From Kribbella pittospori (GTDB lineage Bacteria > Actinomycetota > Actinomycetes > Propionibacteriales > Kribbellaceae): a stretch of DNA of 64,000 nt. Where the stretch lies: NCBI RefSeq assembly GCF_004331465.1, contig NZ_SJKB01000009.1, forward strand, positions 62,001 through 126,000, written 5' to 3'. This document shows, piece after piece, positions 33,332 to 40,982 of the stretch; the first letter of the stretch is position 1; the number at the start of each line of letters is the position of its first letter. The position numbers and the translations under genes are program-made. The notes under the pieces are model-generated. The model ran no database searches and had not been told where the DNA came from. It saw only the letters and a list, made by a program, of their open reading frames with translations.

Positions 33332-34009
33332 TTAGCGGGCTCGGCGTTGGAGGCGGTCTACGTCGAGGAGTACGACGGAGCGGGGCTCCAGGCGGACCCA
33401 GCCTCGGGAGGCGAAGTCGGCGAGGGCCTTGTTGACGGTCTCGCGGGAGGCGCCGACGAGTTGGGCCAGTTCCTCCTGGGTGAGGTCGTGGTGGACGTGT
33501 ACGCCGTCGTCGGCGGTGCGTCCGAAGCGGCTGGCCAGGTCGAGCAGGGCCTTCGCGACCCGGCCCGGTACGTCGGAGAACACCAGGTCGGCGACCACGT
33601 CGGAGACCTTGCGCAGCCGGGAGGCCAGCTGGAGCAGCAGGCCGCGGGCAACCTCGGGGCGGCCGGCCAGCCACCGCAGCAGCTCGTCGTGGGTCAGCGA
33701 CATCAGTGAGGCGTCAGTGACCGCGGTGACCGTCGCAGAGCGCGGTCCCGGGTCGAACAGGGACAGCTCGCCGAACATCTGACCCGGGCCGAGGACCGCG
33801 ATCAGGTTCTCCCGGCCGTCGGCCGAGGTCCGGCCCAGCTTGACCTTGCCCTCGACGACCACGAACAGCCTGTCGCCGGAGTCGCCCTCGTGGAACAGCA
33901 CCTGGCCGCGGCGCAGCCGGTTCTCGGTCATCGAGGCGGCCAGGGCGTCGGCCGCCTCGTCGTCGAGCTGACTGAACAGCGGTGCCTGTCGGAGCACTGC
34001 GGCATCCAC
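33332..34009 (-). CDS. crp: Crp/Fnr-family cAMP-binding transcription regulator
   Basis: A 225-residue global regulator, very close in length and sequence pattern to M. tuberculosis Crp (Rv3676). The cyclic-nucleotide pocket is FGELSLFDPGPRSAT (79-93; Glu81, Arg90, Ser91), the dimer helix follows, and the helix-turn-helix is TQEELAQLVGASRETVNKAL (177-196). The GTG start at 34009 is fixed by AGGAGG at 34016-34021; the long 34150 start is rejected. A 46-nt hairpin precedes the SD. Divergent from nth. Confidence 0.96.
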   Translation of the reverse strand: MDAAVLRQAPLFSQLDDEAADALAASMTENRLRRGQVLFHEGDSGDRLFVVVEGKVKLGRTSADGRENLIAVLGPGQMFGELSLFDPGPRSATVTAVTDASLMSLTHDELLRWLAGRPEVARGLLLQLASRLRKVSDVVADLVFSDVPGRVAKALLDLASRFGRTADDGVHVHHDLTQEELAQLVGASRETVNKALADFASRGWVRLEPRSVVLLDVDRLQRRAR

Positions 34010-34033
34010 TTTGGGCCTCCTAGGACCTTCGAC

Positions 34034-34079
34034 CACGACTTGCGGGTGGGGGTTCGACCCCGCCCGGCACCGGGTCGTG
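34034..34079 (-). promoter_or_regulatory. Structured leader (hairpin) upstream of crp
   Basis: CACGAC (34034-34039) pairs with GTCGTG (34074-34079), and inside CGGGTGGGG (34043-34051) pairs with CCCCGCCCG (34058-34066) around the loop GTTCGA. It lies 13 nt upstream of the crp SD on the minus strand. It could influence mRNA stability or be a regulator site; no known riboswitch was recognised. Confidence 0.4.
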
Positions 34080-34143
34080 CACACCCGGTTGCCCCAAAAC
34101 CGTAGCCCCTCGGGTGTCGGACCCGCCACGTAGGCTGTCCTGC

Positions 34144-34920
34144 ATGCCATCCCCGCGTGTCGCGGCTCCGGTCCCAGGGCCGCTGCCGACAGTACCTCTG
34201 AAGCTGCCTCGCAAGGCGCCGGTCTTCGTCGACGAGACGCACACCCAGCTGGTCCGCCGGGCCCGGAAGATGCACAAGGTGCTCACCGAGACGTATCCGG
34301 ACGCTCACTGCGAGCTGGACTTCACCACCCCGCTCGAGTTGCTGGTGGCCACCATCCTGTCGGCCCAGACCACCGACGTACTGGTGAACAAGGTGACCCC
34401 GGGCCTGTTCGCGAAGTACCCGAACGCCCAGGCCTATGCGGAGGCGGACCGGGAGGAGCTGGAGGCGATCCTCAAGCCGACCGGCTTCTTCCGGGCCAAG
34501 ACCAACAGCGTGATGAAGCTCGGCCAGGCCCTGGTCGACGACTACGACGGCGTCGTACCGAACAAGCTGTCCGAGCTGGTGAAGCTGCCCGGCACCGGCC
34601 GCAAGACGGCGAACGTGGTGCTCGGCAACGCTTTCAACATCCCCGGGATCACCGTCGACACCCACTTCGGCCGATTGGTACGCCGGTTCGGCTGGACCAC
34701 CGAGCAGGACCCGGTCAAGGTCGAGCACATCATCGGCGACCTGTTCCCGAAGAAGGACTGGACGATGCTCTCGCACCGGCTGATCTTCCACGGCCGCCGT
34801 CGTTGCCACGCCAAGAAGCCGGCCTGTGGCGCCTGCCCGGTGGCCCAGTGGTGCCCGTCGTACGGCACCGGCCCGACCAACCCCGAGGCCGCGGCGAAGC
34901 TGGTGAAGGTCCCGGCATGA
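34144..34920 (+). CDS. nth: Endonuclease III (base-excision repair glycosylase/AP lyase)
   Basis: A 258-residue HhH-GPD glycosylase removing oxidised pyrimidines. The helix-hairpin-helix LPGTGRKTANVV contains catalytic Lys154, with Asp172 in VDTHFGR; the 4Fe-4S cluster ligands Cys221, Cys228, Cys231, Cys237 keep the C-x6-C-x2-C-x5-C spacing. ATG 34144 avoids a non-conserved upstream extension; a ~25-residue Pro-rich lead precedes the core. Its stop overlaps the TlpA-like gene (ATGA). Confidence 0.96.
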   Translation: MPSPRVAAPVPGPLPTVPLKLPRKAPVFVDETHTQLVRRARKMHKVLTETYPDAHCELDFTTPLELLVATILSAQTTDVLVNKVTPGLFAKYPNAQAYAEADREELEAILKPTGFFRAKTNSVMKLGQALVDDYDGVVPNKLSELVKLPGTGRKTANVVLGNAFNIPGITVDTHFGRLVRRFGWTTEQDPVKVEHIIGDLFPKKDWTMLSHRLIFHGRRRCHAKKPACGACPVAQWCPSYGTGPTNPEAAAKLVKVPA

Positions 34921-35507
34921 GAGTGCGTACGACGCTGTGGGCGGTCGGCTGGCTTGTCGCCGGACTGCTCCTGGCGTCGTGTGGATCCGACCAGTCGAGC
35001 GCGACCGATTCGGCCACCCGGCCGGCGGTCGCCGGCGCCGACAAGCTGGCGGCCTGCCCGTCGACCGAGTCGAAACCGCCGGTCAGCAACGGACTTCCGG
35101 ACGTCAGCCTGCCCTGCCTGGGCAGCGGGCCCGACATCAGGCTCGCGGACCTCCGCGGCCCGCTCGTCATCAACGTCTGGGCCCAGTGGTGCACTCCGTG
35201 CCGCGAAGAAGCGCCGTACCTGTCGGATCTGGCGAGGCGCGCGACCGGCAAGGTGCAGCTGCTCGGGATCGACTACGACGATCCGCGGGCCGAGCTGGCG
35301 GTGAAGTTCGCCGCCGATCACCAGCTCAGCTATCCGCACCTGGTCGATGCGGACAAGCATCTGCGCGGGCCGTTCAAGATCGGCGGGCCACCGATCAGCG
35401 TCTTCGTCGACTCCGACGGCGCGATCGCCTACGTCCACCACGGCCCCTTCACCTCCCAGCAGCAGCTGGATGACCTGCTGCTGGAGAAGCTGGGGGTCAC
35501 GCTGTGA
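34917..35507 (+). CDS. TlpA/ResA-like thioredoxin-fold lipoprotein
   Basis: A 196-residue secreted thiol-disulfide protein. The lipobox LLLASC puts the lipid anchor at Cys22. The thioredoxin active site is WAQWCTPC (Cys92, Cys95), with the cis-Pro in GGPPISVFVD. Cys47 and Cys67 could form a further pair. M. tuberculosis Rv3673c occupies the same place between nth and a CoA-NUDIX gene. Likely reduces or oxidises envelope proteins, perhaps including the disulfide-bearing MarP encoded downstream. Confidence 0.92.
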   Translation: MRVRTTLWAVGWLVAGLLLASCGSDQSSATDSATRPAVAGADKLAACPSTESKPPVSNGLPDVSLPCLGSGPDIRLADLRGPLVINVWAQWCTPCREEAPYLSDLARRATGKVQLLGIDYDDPRAELAVKFAADHQLSYPHLVDADKHLRGPFKIGGPPISVFVDSDGAIAYVHHGPFTSQQQLDDLLLEKLGVTL

Positions 35508-36274
35508 CGTTCGACGGTGTGGAGATCCCGGACTGGCTGCAGCCGCTGGCGAAGGCGTCCGAGGAGGTCGACCCGAAGCTGTTGTCCCGCTTCCTGCCGC
35601 CGGACGATCCGTCCGTGCGGCAGTCCGCCGTTCTGATCTTGCTTGCCGATGGCAACGACGGGCCGGAGGTGCTGCTGACCGAGCGGGCCTGGACGTTGCG
35701 CCGGCACGCCGGGCAGATGGCGTTCCCGGGTGGCGGCGTCGATCCGGAGGACGGCACCGGTGACGAGGGTCTGGTGCGGACCGCCTTGCGGGAGGCTGAG
35801 GAGGAGACCGGCCTGGACCCGGCCGGCGTCGTGCCGTTCGCGATCTGGCCCGCGCTCTGGGTGCCGGTGAGCAACTTCGGGGTGTCGCCGGTGCTTGCCT
35901 GGTGGCGGGAGCCGTCGCCGGTCGCAGTGGTCGACCCGGCCGAGGTCGCGTCAGTGCACACCGTGCCCGTCAGCGCGCTGGTCGATCCGGCGAACCGGAT
36001 CAGCTGCCTGCACCCGTCCGGATTCACCGGGCCGGCGTTCACCGTCGGCGATCTCTACATCTGGGGTTTCACCGCCGGGCTGCTGGACAAATTGCTGGTG
36101 CTGGGAGGCTGGGCGCGCGACTGGGACCCCTCGGTCGTCGTACCGTTGCCCGACCGACTGGTCGAAGCGGCCTGGCGGAGTGAGGGTCGACGACCGGAGG
36201 ACGTGCGGCGGCTGACCGCCATCGAGCACGACCTCGGCCGGCCGGACGGTGACGAGTCGGAAGGTGTGGAGTGA
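35504..36274 (+). CDS. NUDIX hydrolase, CoA pyrophosphatase type (Rv3672-like)
   Basis: A 256-residue enzyme. LLTERAWTLRRHAGQ followed by MAFPGGGVDPEDG is the CoA-pyrophosphatase (UPF0035) signature that precedes the NUDIX box; the box itself ends in ALREAEEETGLDPAG. Expected to hydrolyse CoA or its derivatives to 3',5'-ADP and phosphopantetheine. GTG 35504 overlaps the upstream stop (GTGA), and its own stop overlaps the marP start (GTGA), making a tightly coupled operon. Confidence 0.92.
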   Translation: MTFDGVEIPDWLQPLAKASEEVDPKLLSRFLPPDDPSVRQSAVLILLADGNDGPEVLLTERAWTLRRHAGQMAFPGGGVDPEDGTGDEGLVRTALREAEEETGLDPAGVVPFAIWPALWVPVSNFGVSPVLAWWREPSPVAVVDPAEVASVHTVPVSALVDPANRISCLHPSGFTGPAFTVGDLYIWGFTAGLLDKLLVLGGWARDWDPSVVVPLPDRLVEAAWRSEGRRPEDVRRLTAIEHDLGRPDGDESEGVE

Positions 36275-37443
36275 GCAAGCTCGACTACGCGCTGCTGATC
36301 ATCACCGCGCTGGTGGCGATCTCGGGGTACATCGAGGGATTCGTCCTCGGTGCCTGCGCCACGATCGGCCTGCTCGCCGGTGCCGCGGTCGGCGTCTGGG
36401 GCGTACCGCGGGTGCTGGACAACTTCTCGCCGAGCGTCTCGGTCTCGTTCGCCGCGCTGGTGCTGGTCGTCGTGCTCGCGTCGATCGGGCGGACGATAGG
36501 TGCGCTCCTGGGGTCCAGACTCAGAAACAAGATGACCTGGCGGCCGGTCAAGGCCGTCGATGCGCTCGGTGGTGCCGCGCTGGCGGCGGTGTCGGTGCTG
36601 ATCGTCTCGTGGGTGCTCGGTGTCGCGGTGAGCGGCGCGCGGATCCCGAGCGTGACGTCCGCCGTCCGCGGCTCGCAGGTCCTGGCGAAGGTCGACCAGG
36701 TGCTGCCGAGCCGCGCCGACCAGGCTCTGCAGGCGTTCAACGACGTCGTCAACACCGACCTGTTCCCGCGCTTCCTCGACCCGTTCGTGCCGGAGCGGAT
36801 CCGCGAGACACAACCGCCGGACTCCGCGATCGCCCGGCAGCCGCAGGTCCGGCAGGCCTACACCCGGATCGCCAAGGTCACCGGGGTCGCGAGTTGCTCG
36901 CGCGGCCTCGAGGGCAGCGGGTTCGTGTACGCGCCGCAGCGGGTGATGACCAACGCACACGTCGTCGCCGGTGTCGGGTCGCCGCAGGTCGAGGTGAACG
37001 GGAAGTCGTACGAGGCGACCGTCGTACTGTTCGACCCCGAGGTCGACATCGCGGTGCTGTACGTGCCCAAGCTGGACATGGCGCCGCTGAACTTCGACCT
37101 GAACGGCAAGGCGGACGACCCGGCGGTCGTGCTCGGCTACCCGGAGAACGGCCCGTTCGACTCCGAGCCGGCCCGGATCCGGTCCGAGGAGCGGCTCCGC
37201 GGTCCGGACATCTACGGCGACCGCACGGTCACCCGGCAGGCCTTCTCGATCTGGGCCTCGGTCCGGCCGGGCAACTCCGGCGGCCCGCTGCTGTCGTCCA
37301 AGGGCACCGTGTACGGCGTGGTGTTCGCGGCATCGGTCGAGGACAACCGGACCGGCTACGTCCTGACCGCCGAACAGGTCGCCGACGACGCCCGAGACGG
37401 CGCCAACGCCACCCAGGAAGTCTCCACCCAAACCTGCACTTGA
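36271..37443 (+). CDS. marP: Membrane-bound periplasmic serine protease MarP
   Basis: A 390-residue protease: four transmembrane segments in residues 1-~125 (CvpA-like), then a chymotrypsin-like domain with His230 (TNAHVV), Asp259 (EVDIAVL) and Ser336 (GNSGGPL). Cys209 and Cys389 correspond to the disulfide that activates M. tuberculosis MarP (Rv3671c), a protein needed for acid resistance. GTG 36271 overlaps the NUDIX stop. Acts on envelope proteins, such as peptidoglycan hydrolases in mycobacteria. Confidence 0.95.
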   Translation: MSKLDYALLIITALVAISGYIEGFVLGACATIGLLAGAAVGVWGVPRVLDNFSPSVSVSFAALVLVVVLASIGRTIGALLGSRLRNKMTWRPVKAVDALGGAALAAVSVLIVSWVLGVAVSGARIPSVTSAVRGSQVLAKVDQVLPSRADQALQAFNDVVNTDLFPRFLDPFVPERIRETQPPDSAIARQPQVRQAYTRIAKVTGVASCSRGLEGSGFVYAPQRVMTNAHVVAGVGSPQVEVNGKSYEATVVLFDPEVDIAVLYVPKLDMAPLNFDLNGKADDPAVVLGYPENGPFDSEPARIRSEERLRGPDIYGDRTVTRQAFSIWASVRPGNSGGPLLSSKGTVYGVVFAASVEDNRTGYVLTAEQVADDARDGANATQEVSTQTCT

Positions 37444-37506
37444 AGTGTCCTGGGTCGGAAGTTCGACGGCGCGTCAACCGCTCGGGTGCGGGGGCGCTCC
37501 TGGAAC

Positions 37507-38388
37507 TCACCGGGCGGCAGGCGTCCGTCCGGTGCTCGACCCCCGGAGGGACGCCAGCCAGTCCACGAGTTGGGTGTTGAACAGGTCCGGCGCTTCCTCG
37601 TGCGGGAAGTGGCCCGACGGGGTGAGCAGATCGTGGCGCAGCGGTGCCGTGATCAGGCGCGGAGGGGTGACAGCCGTCGGCGACACCGCCGCGTCCTGTG
37701 CCCCATAGATCTGCAGCACGGGCACGGCGATCGGCGTACGCATCCTGGCCGAGTACTTGCGACCGTCAGGGCGCAGCCGCGACCGGACGAACCAGCGGTG
37801 GTACTCGAGTGCACAGTGCGGTGCCGGCCAGACCTGCAAGGCGGCGCGATAGCGGCGGGACGCCTCGGCGTCCGGGAAGCTGCCGCCAGGCGCCGCCCAC
37901 GCGCGGAGGAGCTGTTCGATGTGCATGCCGTCCTGGGCGAGCAGGCGACGCTCGGGCAGGATCGGCAGCTGGAACCACGCGGTGCGCGTCAACGCCTTCG
38001 GCTGACCGGACCGGGCCAGCAACAGCGGGTGTGGTGCCGAGACCGCGGCCAGCGCCCGGACCTGACGCGGCGCGAGTACGGCGGCCGACCAGCCGATGAA
38101 GCCACCCCAGCCGTGACCGACAACGACGGCATCGGTGGAACCCAGCGAGCGGATCACACCGGAGACATCAGCGGCAGCGGTGTAGGGGTCGTAACCGCGT
38201 GGGGTCTTGTCGCTGGCGCCGTACCCACGCAGGTCCATCGCGACGGCGCGGTAGCCGGCCGCGGCAACTACCGGGAGCTGATGACGCCAGGCCCACCAGA
38301 ACTCGGGAAAGCCGTGCAGGAACAGGACCAGTGGATCGTCGGCCGCTCCACACTCGGCGACGTGGAACCGTGCTCCGTTGGCCGCCAC
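37507..38388 (-). CDS. Alpha/beta-hydrolase (EphE-position epoxide-hydrolase-like) with altered nucleophile elbow
   Basis: At least 293 residues. The oxyanion motif HGFPEFWWAW (25-34) and the His segment SGHFPHE fit epoxide-hydrolase/haloalkane-dehalogenase-type hydrolases. However the nucleophile elbow reads VVGHGWGG: Gly93 stands where Asp or Ser is expected. The codon frame is open beyond GTG 38388 to a stop near 38480, and the extra residues (DLLVDGPWSHSLV) look like the family N-terminus; a CTG at 38445 overlapping the upstream stop may be the true start. It takes the ephE position next to marP. Enzyme activity is doubtful. Confidence 0.8.
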   Translation of the reverse strand: MAANGARFHVAECGAADDPLVLFLHGFPEFWWAWRHQLPVVAAAGYRAVAMDLRGYGASDKTPRGYDPYTAAADVSGVIRSLGSTDAVVVGHGWGGFIGWSAAVLAPRQVRALAAVSAPHPLLLARSGQPKALTRTAWFQLPILPERRLLAQDGMHIEQLLRAWAAPGGSFPDAEASRRYRAALQVWPAPHCALEYHRWFVRSRLRPDGRKYSARMRTPIAVPVLQIYGAQDAAVSPTAVTPPRLITAPLRHDLLTPSGHFPHEEAPDLFNTQLVDWLASLRGSSTGRTPAAR

Positions 38389-38441
38389 CAGCGAGTGCGA
38401 CCATGGCCCGTCGACCAGCAGGTCGACGACTCCCGCCGGAC

Positions 38442-38891
38442 TCAGCGCCGTCCGCCGGGCTCAGGACGGGCGGTGGGGAGGTTCGCCTCGTCGCCCTTGC
38501 CGATCGCCTTGAGTGCCTCGACCGACTCCTTCGACGTCTGGATCGTGCGCTCCGGACCCTTCGCGCTGCCGAGGGACCGCCTGCCGATCAGCACCAGCAC
38601 GGCGGCGATCACCAGGTAGATCCCGGCGGTGACCAGGAAGGCGAGCGCCGGGTGCAGGCCGAGCGCGTTGAACGCGTACGCCAACGCGATGGACAGCAGG
38701 ACGATCGCCAGCAGCGCCAGGAAGGCCGCGCCGGCGAACAGGCCCGCGCCGGTGCCGGCCTTGACCGCGGACTTCTTCAGCTCGGTCTTCGCCAGCTCGA
38801 TCTCACCGCGGACCAGGTTGGACAGGTCCTTGCTGGCGTTCGCGACGAGCTGGCCGACCGTGGGCTCGTCCCCGTTCTGCCCCATCGACAT
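38442..38891 (-). CDS. Holin-like/phage-holin-family membrane protein (Actinobacterial holin-X type)
   Basis: A 149-residue protein with an N-terminal amphipathic helix (QLVANASKDLSNLVRGEIEL) and two transmembrane segments (~48-73 and ~80-103), then a charged tail. The LVRGEIELAKTELKK element is typical of the actinobacterial holin-X/phage-holin family, which is chromosomal and not linked to phages. ATG 38891 has GGAAGGAG 5 nt upstream. M. tuberculosis has a membrane protein (Rv3669) at this place. Function unknown. Confidence 0.85.
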   Translation of the reverse strand: MSMGQNGDEPTVGQLVANASKDLSNLVRGEIELAKTELKKSAVKAGTGAGLFAGAAFLALLAIVLLSIALAYAFNALGLHPALAFLVTAGIYLVIAAVLVLIGRRSLGSAKGPERTIQTSKESVEALKAIGKGDEANLPTARPEPGGRR

Positions 38892-38968
38892 GGCACTCCT
38901 TCCACCGGTCCGTGGCCCCGACACTACCGCCGCCGTTACCCAACCCCATGCATCTGGCGGAGCCCGGC

Positions 38969-40183
38969 TCAGTCGGCGTACGCGCGGTTGCGGCGGAACA
39001 GCAACCCCGCGGCGATCAGGGCGGACAACACCGAGGCGACCAGTACGGCGGCCTTGGCCCGTTCGACCTGCGCGATGTCGTCGCCGAATGCCAGCCCGGC
39101 GATCAGCAGAGCGACGGTGAACCCGATGCCGGCCAGCACCGACACCGCACCGACGTCCCGCCAGGACAGGTCGGAGTTCAGCTCGGCCCGGGTGAAGCGA
39201 GCGGTCATCCACGACCCGCCGAACACGCCGATCATCTTGCCGAACAGCAGCCCGGCGACCACCCCGATCGCGACCGGATCGGTGAGCAGCTCGCGGACGG
39301 CGTTCCCGCTCAACGTCACCCCGGCGGCGAACAGCGCGAACACCGGTACGGCGACACCCGCGGACCACGGGCGGAGCCGGTGCTCGATCCGCTCGGCGGG
39401 CGCATGCTCCTCACCCGGATCGGGGACGACGCGCGTGACCAGGCCGAGTGCGACGCCGGCGATCGTTGCGTGGATCCCCGACTCGTGCATGAACCACCAG
39501 GCCCCGACCGCGATCGGGACGTACAGGAACGGCGTACGGACGCGGCGACGCTGGAGCACATACCAGACCGCGATCAGAGCAGCCGAGGCGAGCAGCGAGA
39601 GCAGGTGGAAACCGTGCGAGAAGAACACGGCGATCACCAGGATGGCGCCGAAGTCGTCCACCACCGCAAGCGTGAGCAGGAAGGCTCGCAGTGCGCTCGG
39701 CAGCGACGAGCCGACGATCGCCAGTACGGCGAGCGCGAACGCGATATCCGTTGCCGTCGGCACCGCCCAGCCGTGCGGCCGTCCGTCTTCGGCGGTCAGG
39801 TTGATCGCGAGGTAGATGATTGCCGGGAGCACCATTCCGGCCAGCGCCGCGGCCACCGGAACCACCGCCTCGCTGACCCGCGACAGCGTGCCGACCACGA
39901 ACTCACGCTTCAGCTCGACGCCGGCCAGATAGAAGAACAGCGTGAGAGCCCCGTCAGAGGCCCAGGCCTCGACGGTGAGCGGACCGAGGTCGAATTCGAG
40001 CAGCTGATGGTAGGCGTCCTGCCAGGGAGAGTTGGCCCAGACCAGGGCGATCACGGCCGCGCCGAGCAGCAGCAGCCCACCCGTCGTCTCGGCACGGAGC
40101 GTGTCGGCCAGGAAAGCACGTTCTCGTCCCAGGATCCTGGGAAAAGCGCGCTTCTTCTGCCGGATCCGCGGAGTCTGGCTCAT
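38969..40183 (-). CDS. nhaA: Na+/H+ antiporter NhaA
   Basis: A 404-residue, about 11- or 12-span antiporter exporting Na+ for H+. LFFYLAGVELKREFVVG and PTATDIAFALAVLA (with the ion-binding Asp of the TDIAFA motif) and VVDDFGAI are the family hallmarks; FTVALLIAGLAFGD lies near the end. ATG 40183 gives a basic cytoplasmic N-terminus (MSQTPRIRQKKR); the 40240 start is rejected. Upstream is a 21-bp inverted repeat shared with the divergent CBS/ArsB operon. Confidence 0.95.
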   Translation of the reverse strand: MSQTPRIRQKKRAFPRILGRERAFLADTLRAETTGGLLLLGAAVIALVWANSPWQDAYHQLLEFDLGPLTVEAWASDGALTLFFYLAGVELKREFVVGTLSRVSEAVVPVAAALAGMVLPAIIYLAINLTAEDGRPHGWAVPTATDIAFALAVLAIVGSSLPSALRAFLLTLAVVDDFGAILVIAVFFSHGFHLLSLLASAALIAVWYVLQRRRVRTPFLYVPIAVGAWWFMHESGIHATIAGVALGLVTRVVPDPGEEHAPAERIEHRLRPWSAGVAVPVFALFAAGVTLSGNAVRELLTDPVAIGVVAGLLFGKMIGVFGGSWMTARFTRAELNSDLSWRDVGAVSVLAGIGFTVALLIAGLAFGDDIAQVERAKAAVLVASVLSALIAAGLLFRRNRAYAD

Positions 40184-40504
40184 GCTCGAGGCCCTTTGTT
40201 TCGGGGTCGTTCGGACGCTGCCGACCAGACTTCCCGGCACACCGTGAAATCGAGTCGCCGGGTCCGTCGGCCGGCGAATCCGACCCCTGATTCTAACTGT
40301 TGGTGTTTGCCTCGGTAGGTGGATTGGGGCAGGGTTGGCACCGGTGCGCCGGGAAGTCTGGTCGGCAGACCCGTGTCCACGCCGGGCGCGGGCTGGTCGC
40401 CGTTGCCCCGGGAGGTCGAGTGCGCACTGCCCGTCAGAGCCGTGTGAGAGACGTCACTGCGCACCGTGCTCCCGGCGTACGCTGCAAGCGTGCACGGAGA
40501 GCAG
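40184..40504. other. 321-bp divergent intergenic region between nhaA and the CBS gene
   Basis: No convincing gene is present. It holds the promoters of two divergent transport units and a large inverted repeat (40218-40368). AT content is locally higher near 40285-40310 (CTGATTCTAACTGTTGG), the probable promoter area. No known riboswitch pattern was recognised. Confidence 0.7.
40218..40368. repeat. Inverted repeat with 21-bp perfect arms upstream of nhaA
   Basis: CTGCCGACCAGACTTCCCGG at the start of 40218-40238 is the exact reverse complement of the matching part of 40348-40368 (21/21 over the whole arm). Partial complementarity continues inward for about 8 nt. The 109-nt interior is not itself palindromic. 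In either divergent transcript the arms could pair, or each could be an operator half. Confidence 0.8.
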
Positions 40505-40936
40505 ATGGCCGAGGACTTCCCGGTGGTCAGTCTGGACGACGACGCCCGGCATGCGGTCGAGCTGCTGGCCCGCCGGCGACTGCCAGGCCTGATCGTGACA
40601 CGGCCCGACGGCAGCCCGTACGCCGTCCTCCCGGCCTCGCAGGTGGTGCGTTTCCTGGTGCCGAGCTACGTCCAGGACGACCCGTCGCTGGCCCGGGTGA
40701 TCGACGAGCCGCTGGCGGACCGGGTCGCGGACAAGCTGGCCGGGGTGCCGGTGCGCAGGCTGCTGCCGGACGAACCGCGGGAGATCCCCGTGGTCAATCA
40801 CGACGACACGATCCTCGAGATCGCCGCGATCATGGCCCGTCTGCGCTGTCCGCTGGTCGCCGTCGTCCGCGATCGCCACATCATCGGCGCGATCACCGCG
40901 TCCCGCCTGCTCGAGCTGGCCATCACCCCGCACTGA
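40505..40936 (+). CDS. CBS-domain pair protein
   Basis: A 143-residue protein made of two CBS motifs (residues ~1-60, VVSLDDDARHAVELLARRRL; and ~85-140, EIPVVNHDDTILEIAAIMAR). CBS pairs bind adenine nucleotides and often gate transporters. ATG 40505 has GGAG 5 nt upstream; GTG 40490 and 40466 are alternatives. It precedes an ArsB/NhaD-type transporter by 46 nt, so it probably regulates that transporter; this is inference from operon structure. Confidence 0.85.
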   Translation: MAEDFPVVSLDDDARHAVELLARRRLPGLIVTRPDGSPYAVLPASQVVRFLVPSYVQDDPSLARVIDEPLADRVADKLAGVPVRRLLPDEPREIPVVNHDDTILEIAAIMARLRCPLVAVVRDRHIIGAITASRLLELAITPH

Positions 40937-40982
40937 CCCGTCCCGGTCGGCCGGGGCTCTGGTCGTACGCCGGGACGCCGCG

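Noticed and set aside
34034..34079. Possible tRNA T-arm (GGGGGTTCGACCCC) upstream of crp
   Set aside because: No matching acceptor, D or anticodon arms are found around it; treated as a leader hairpin only.
38442..38891. Prophage remnant suggested by the holin-like protein
   Set aside because: No endolysin, integrase or structural phage genes nearby; this family is chromosomal in actinobacteria and occupies a conserved place beside marP.
40184..40504. Possible sodium-type riboswitch before nhaA
   Set aside because: I could not match any conserved riboswitch core; only the long inverted repeat is evident. A covariance-model search would settle it.
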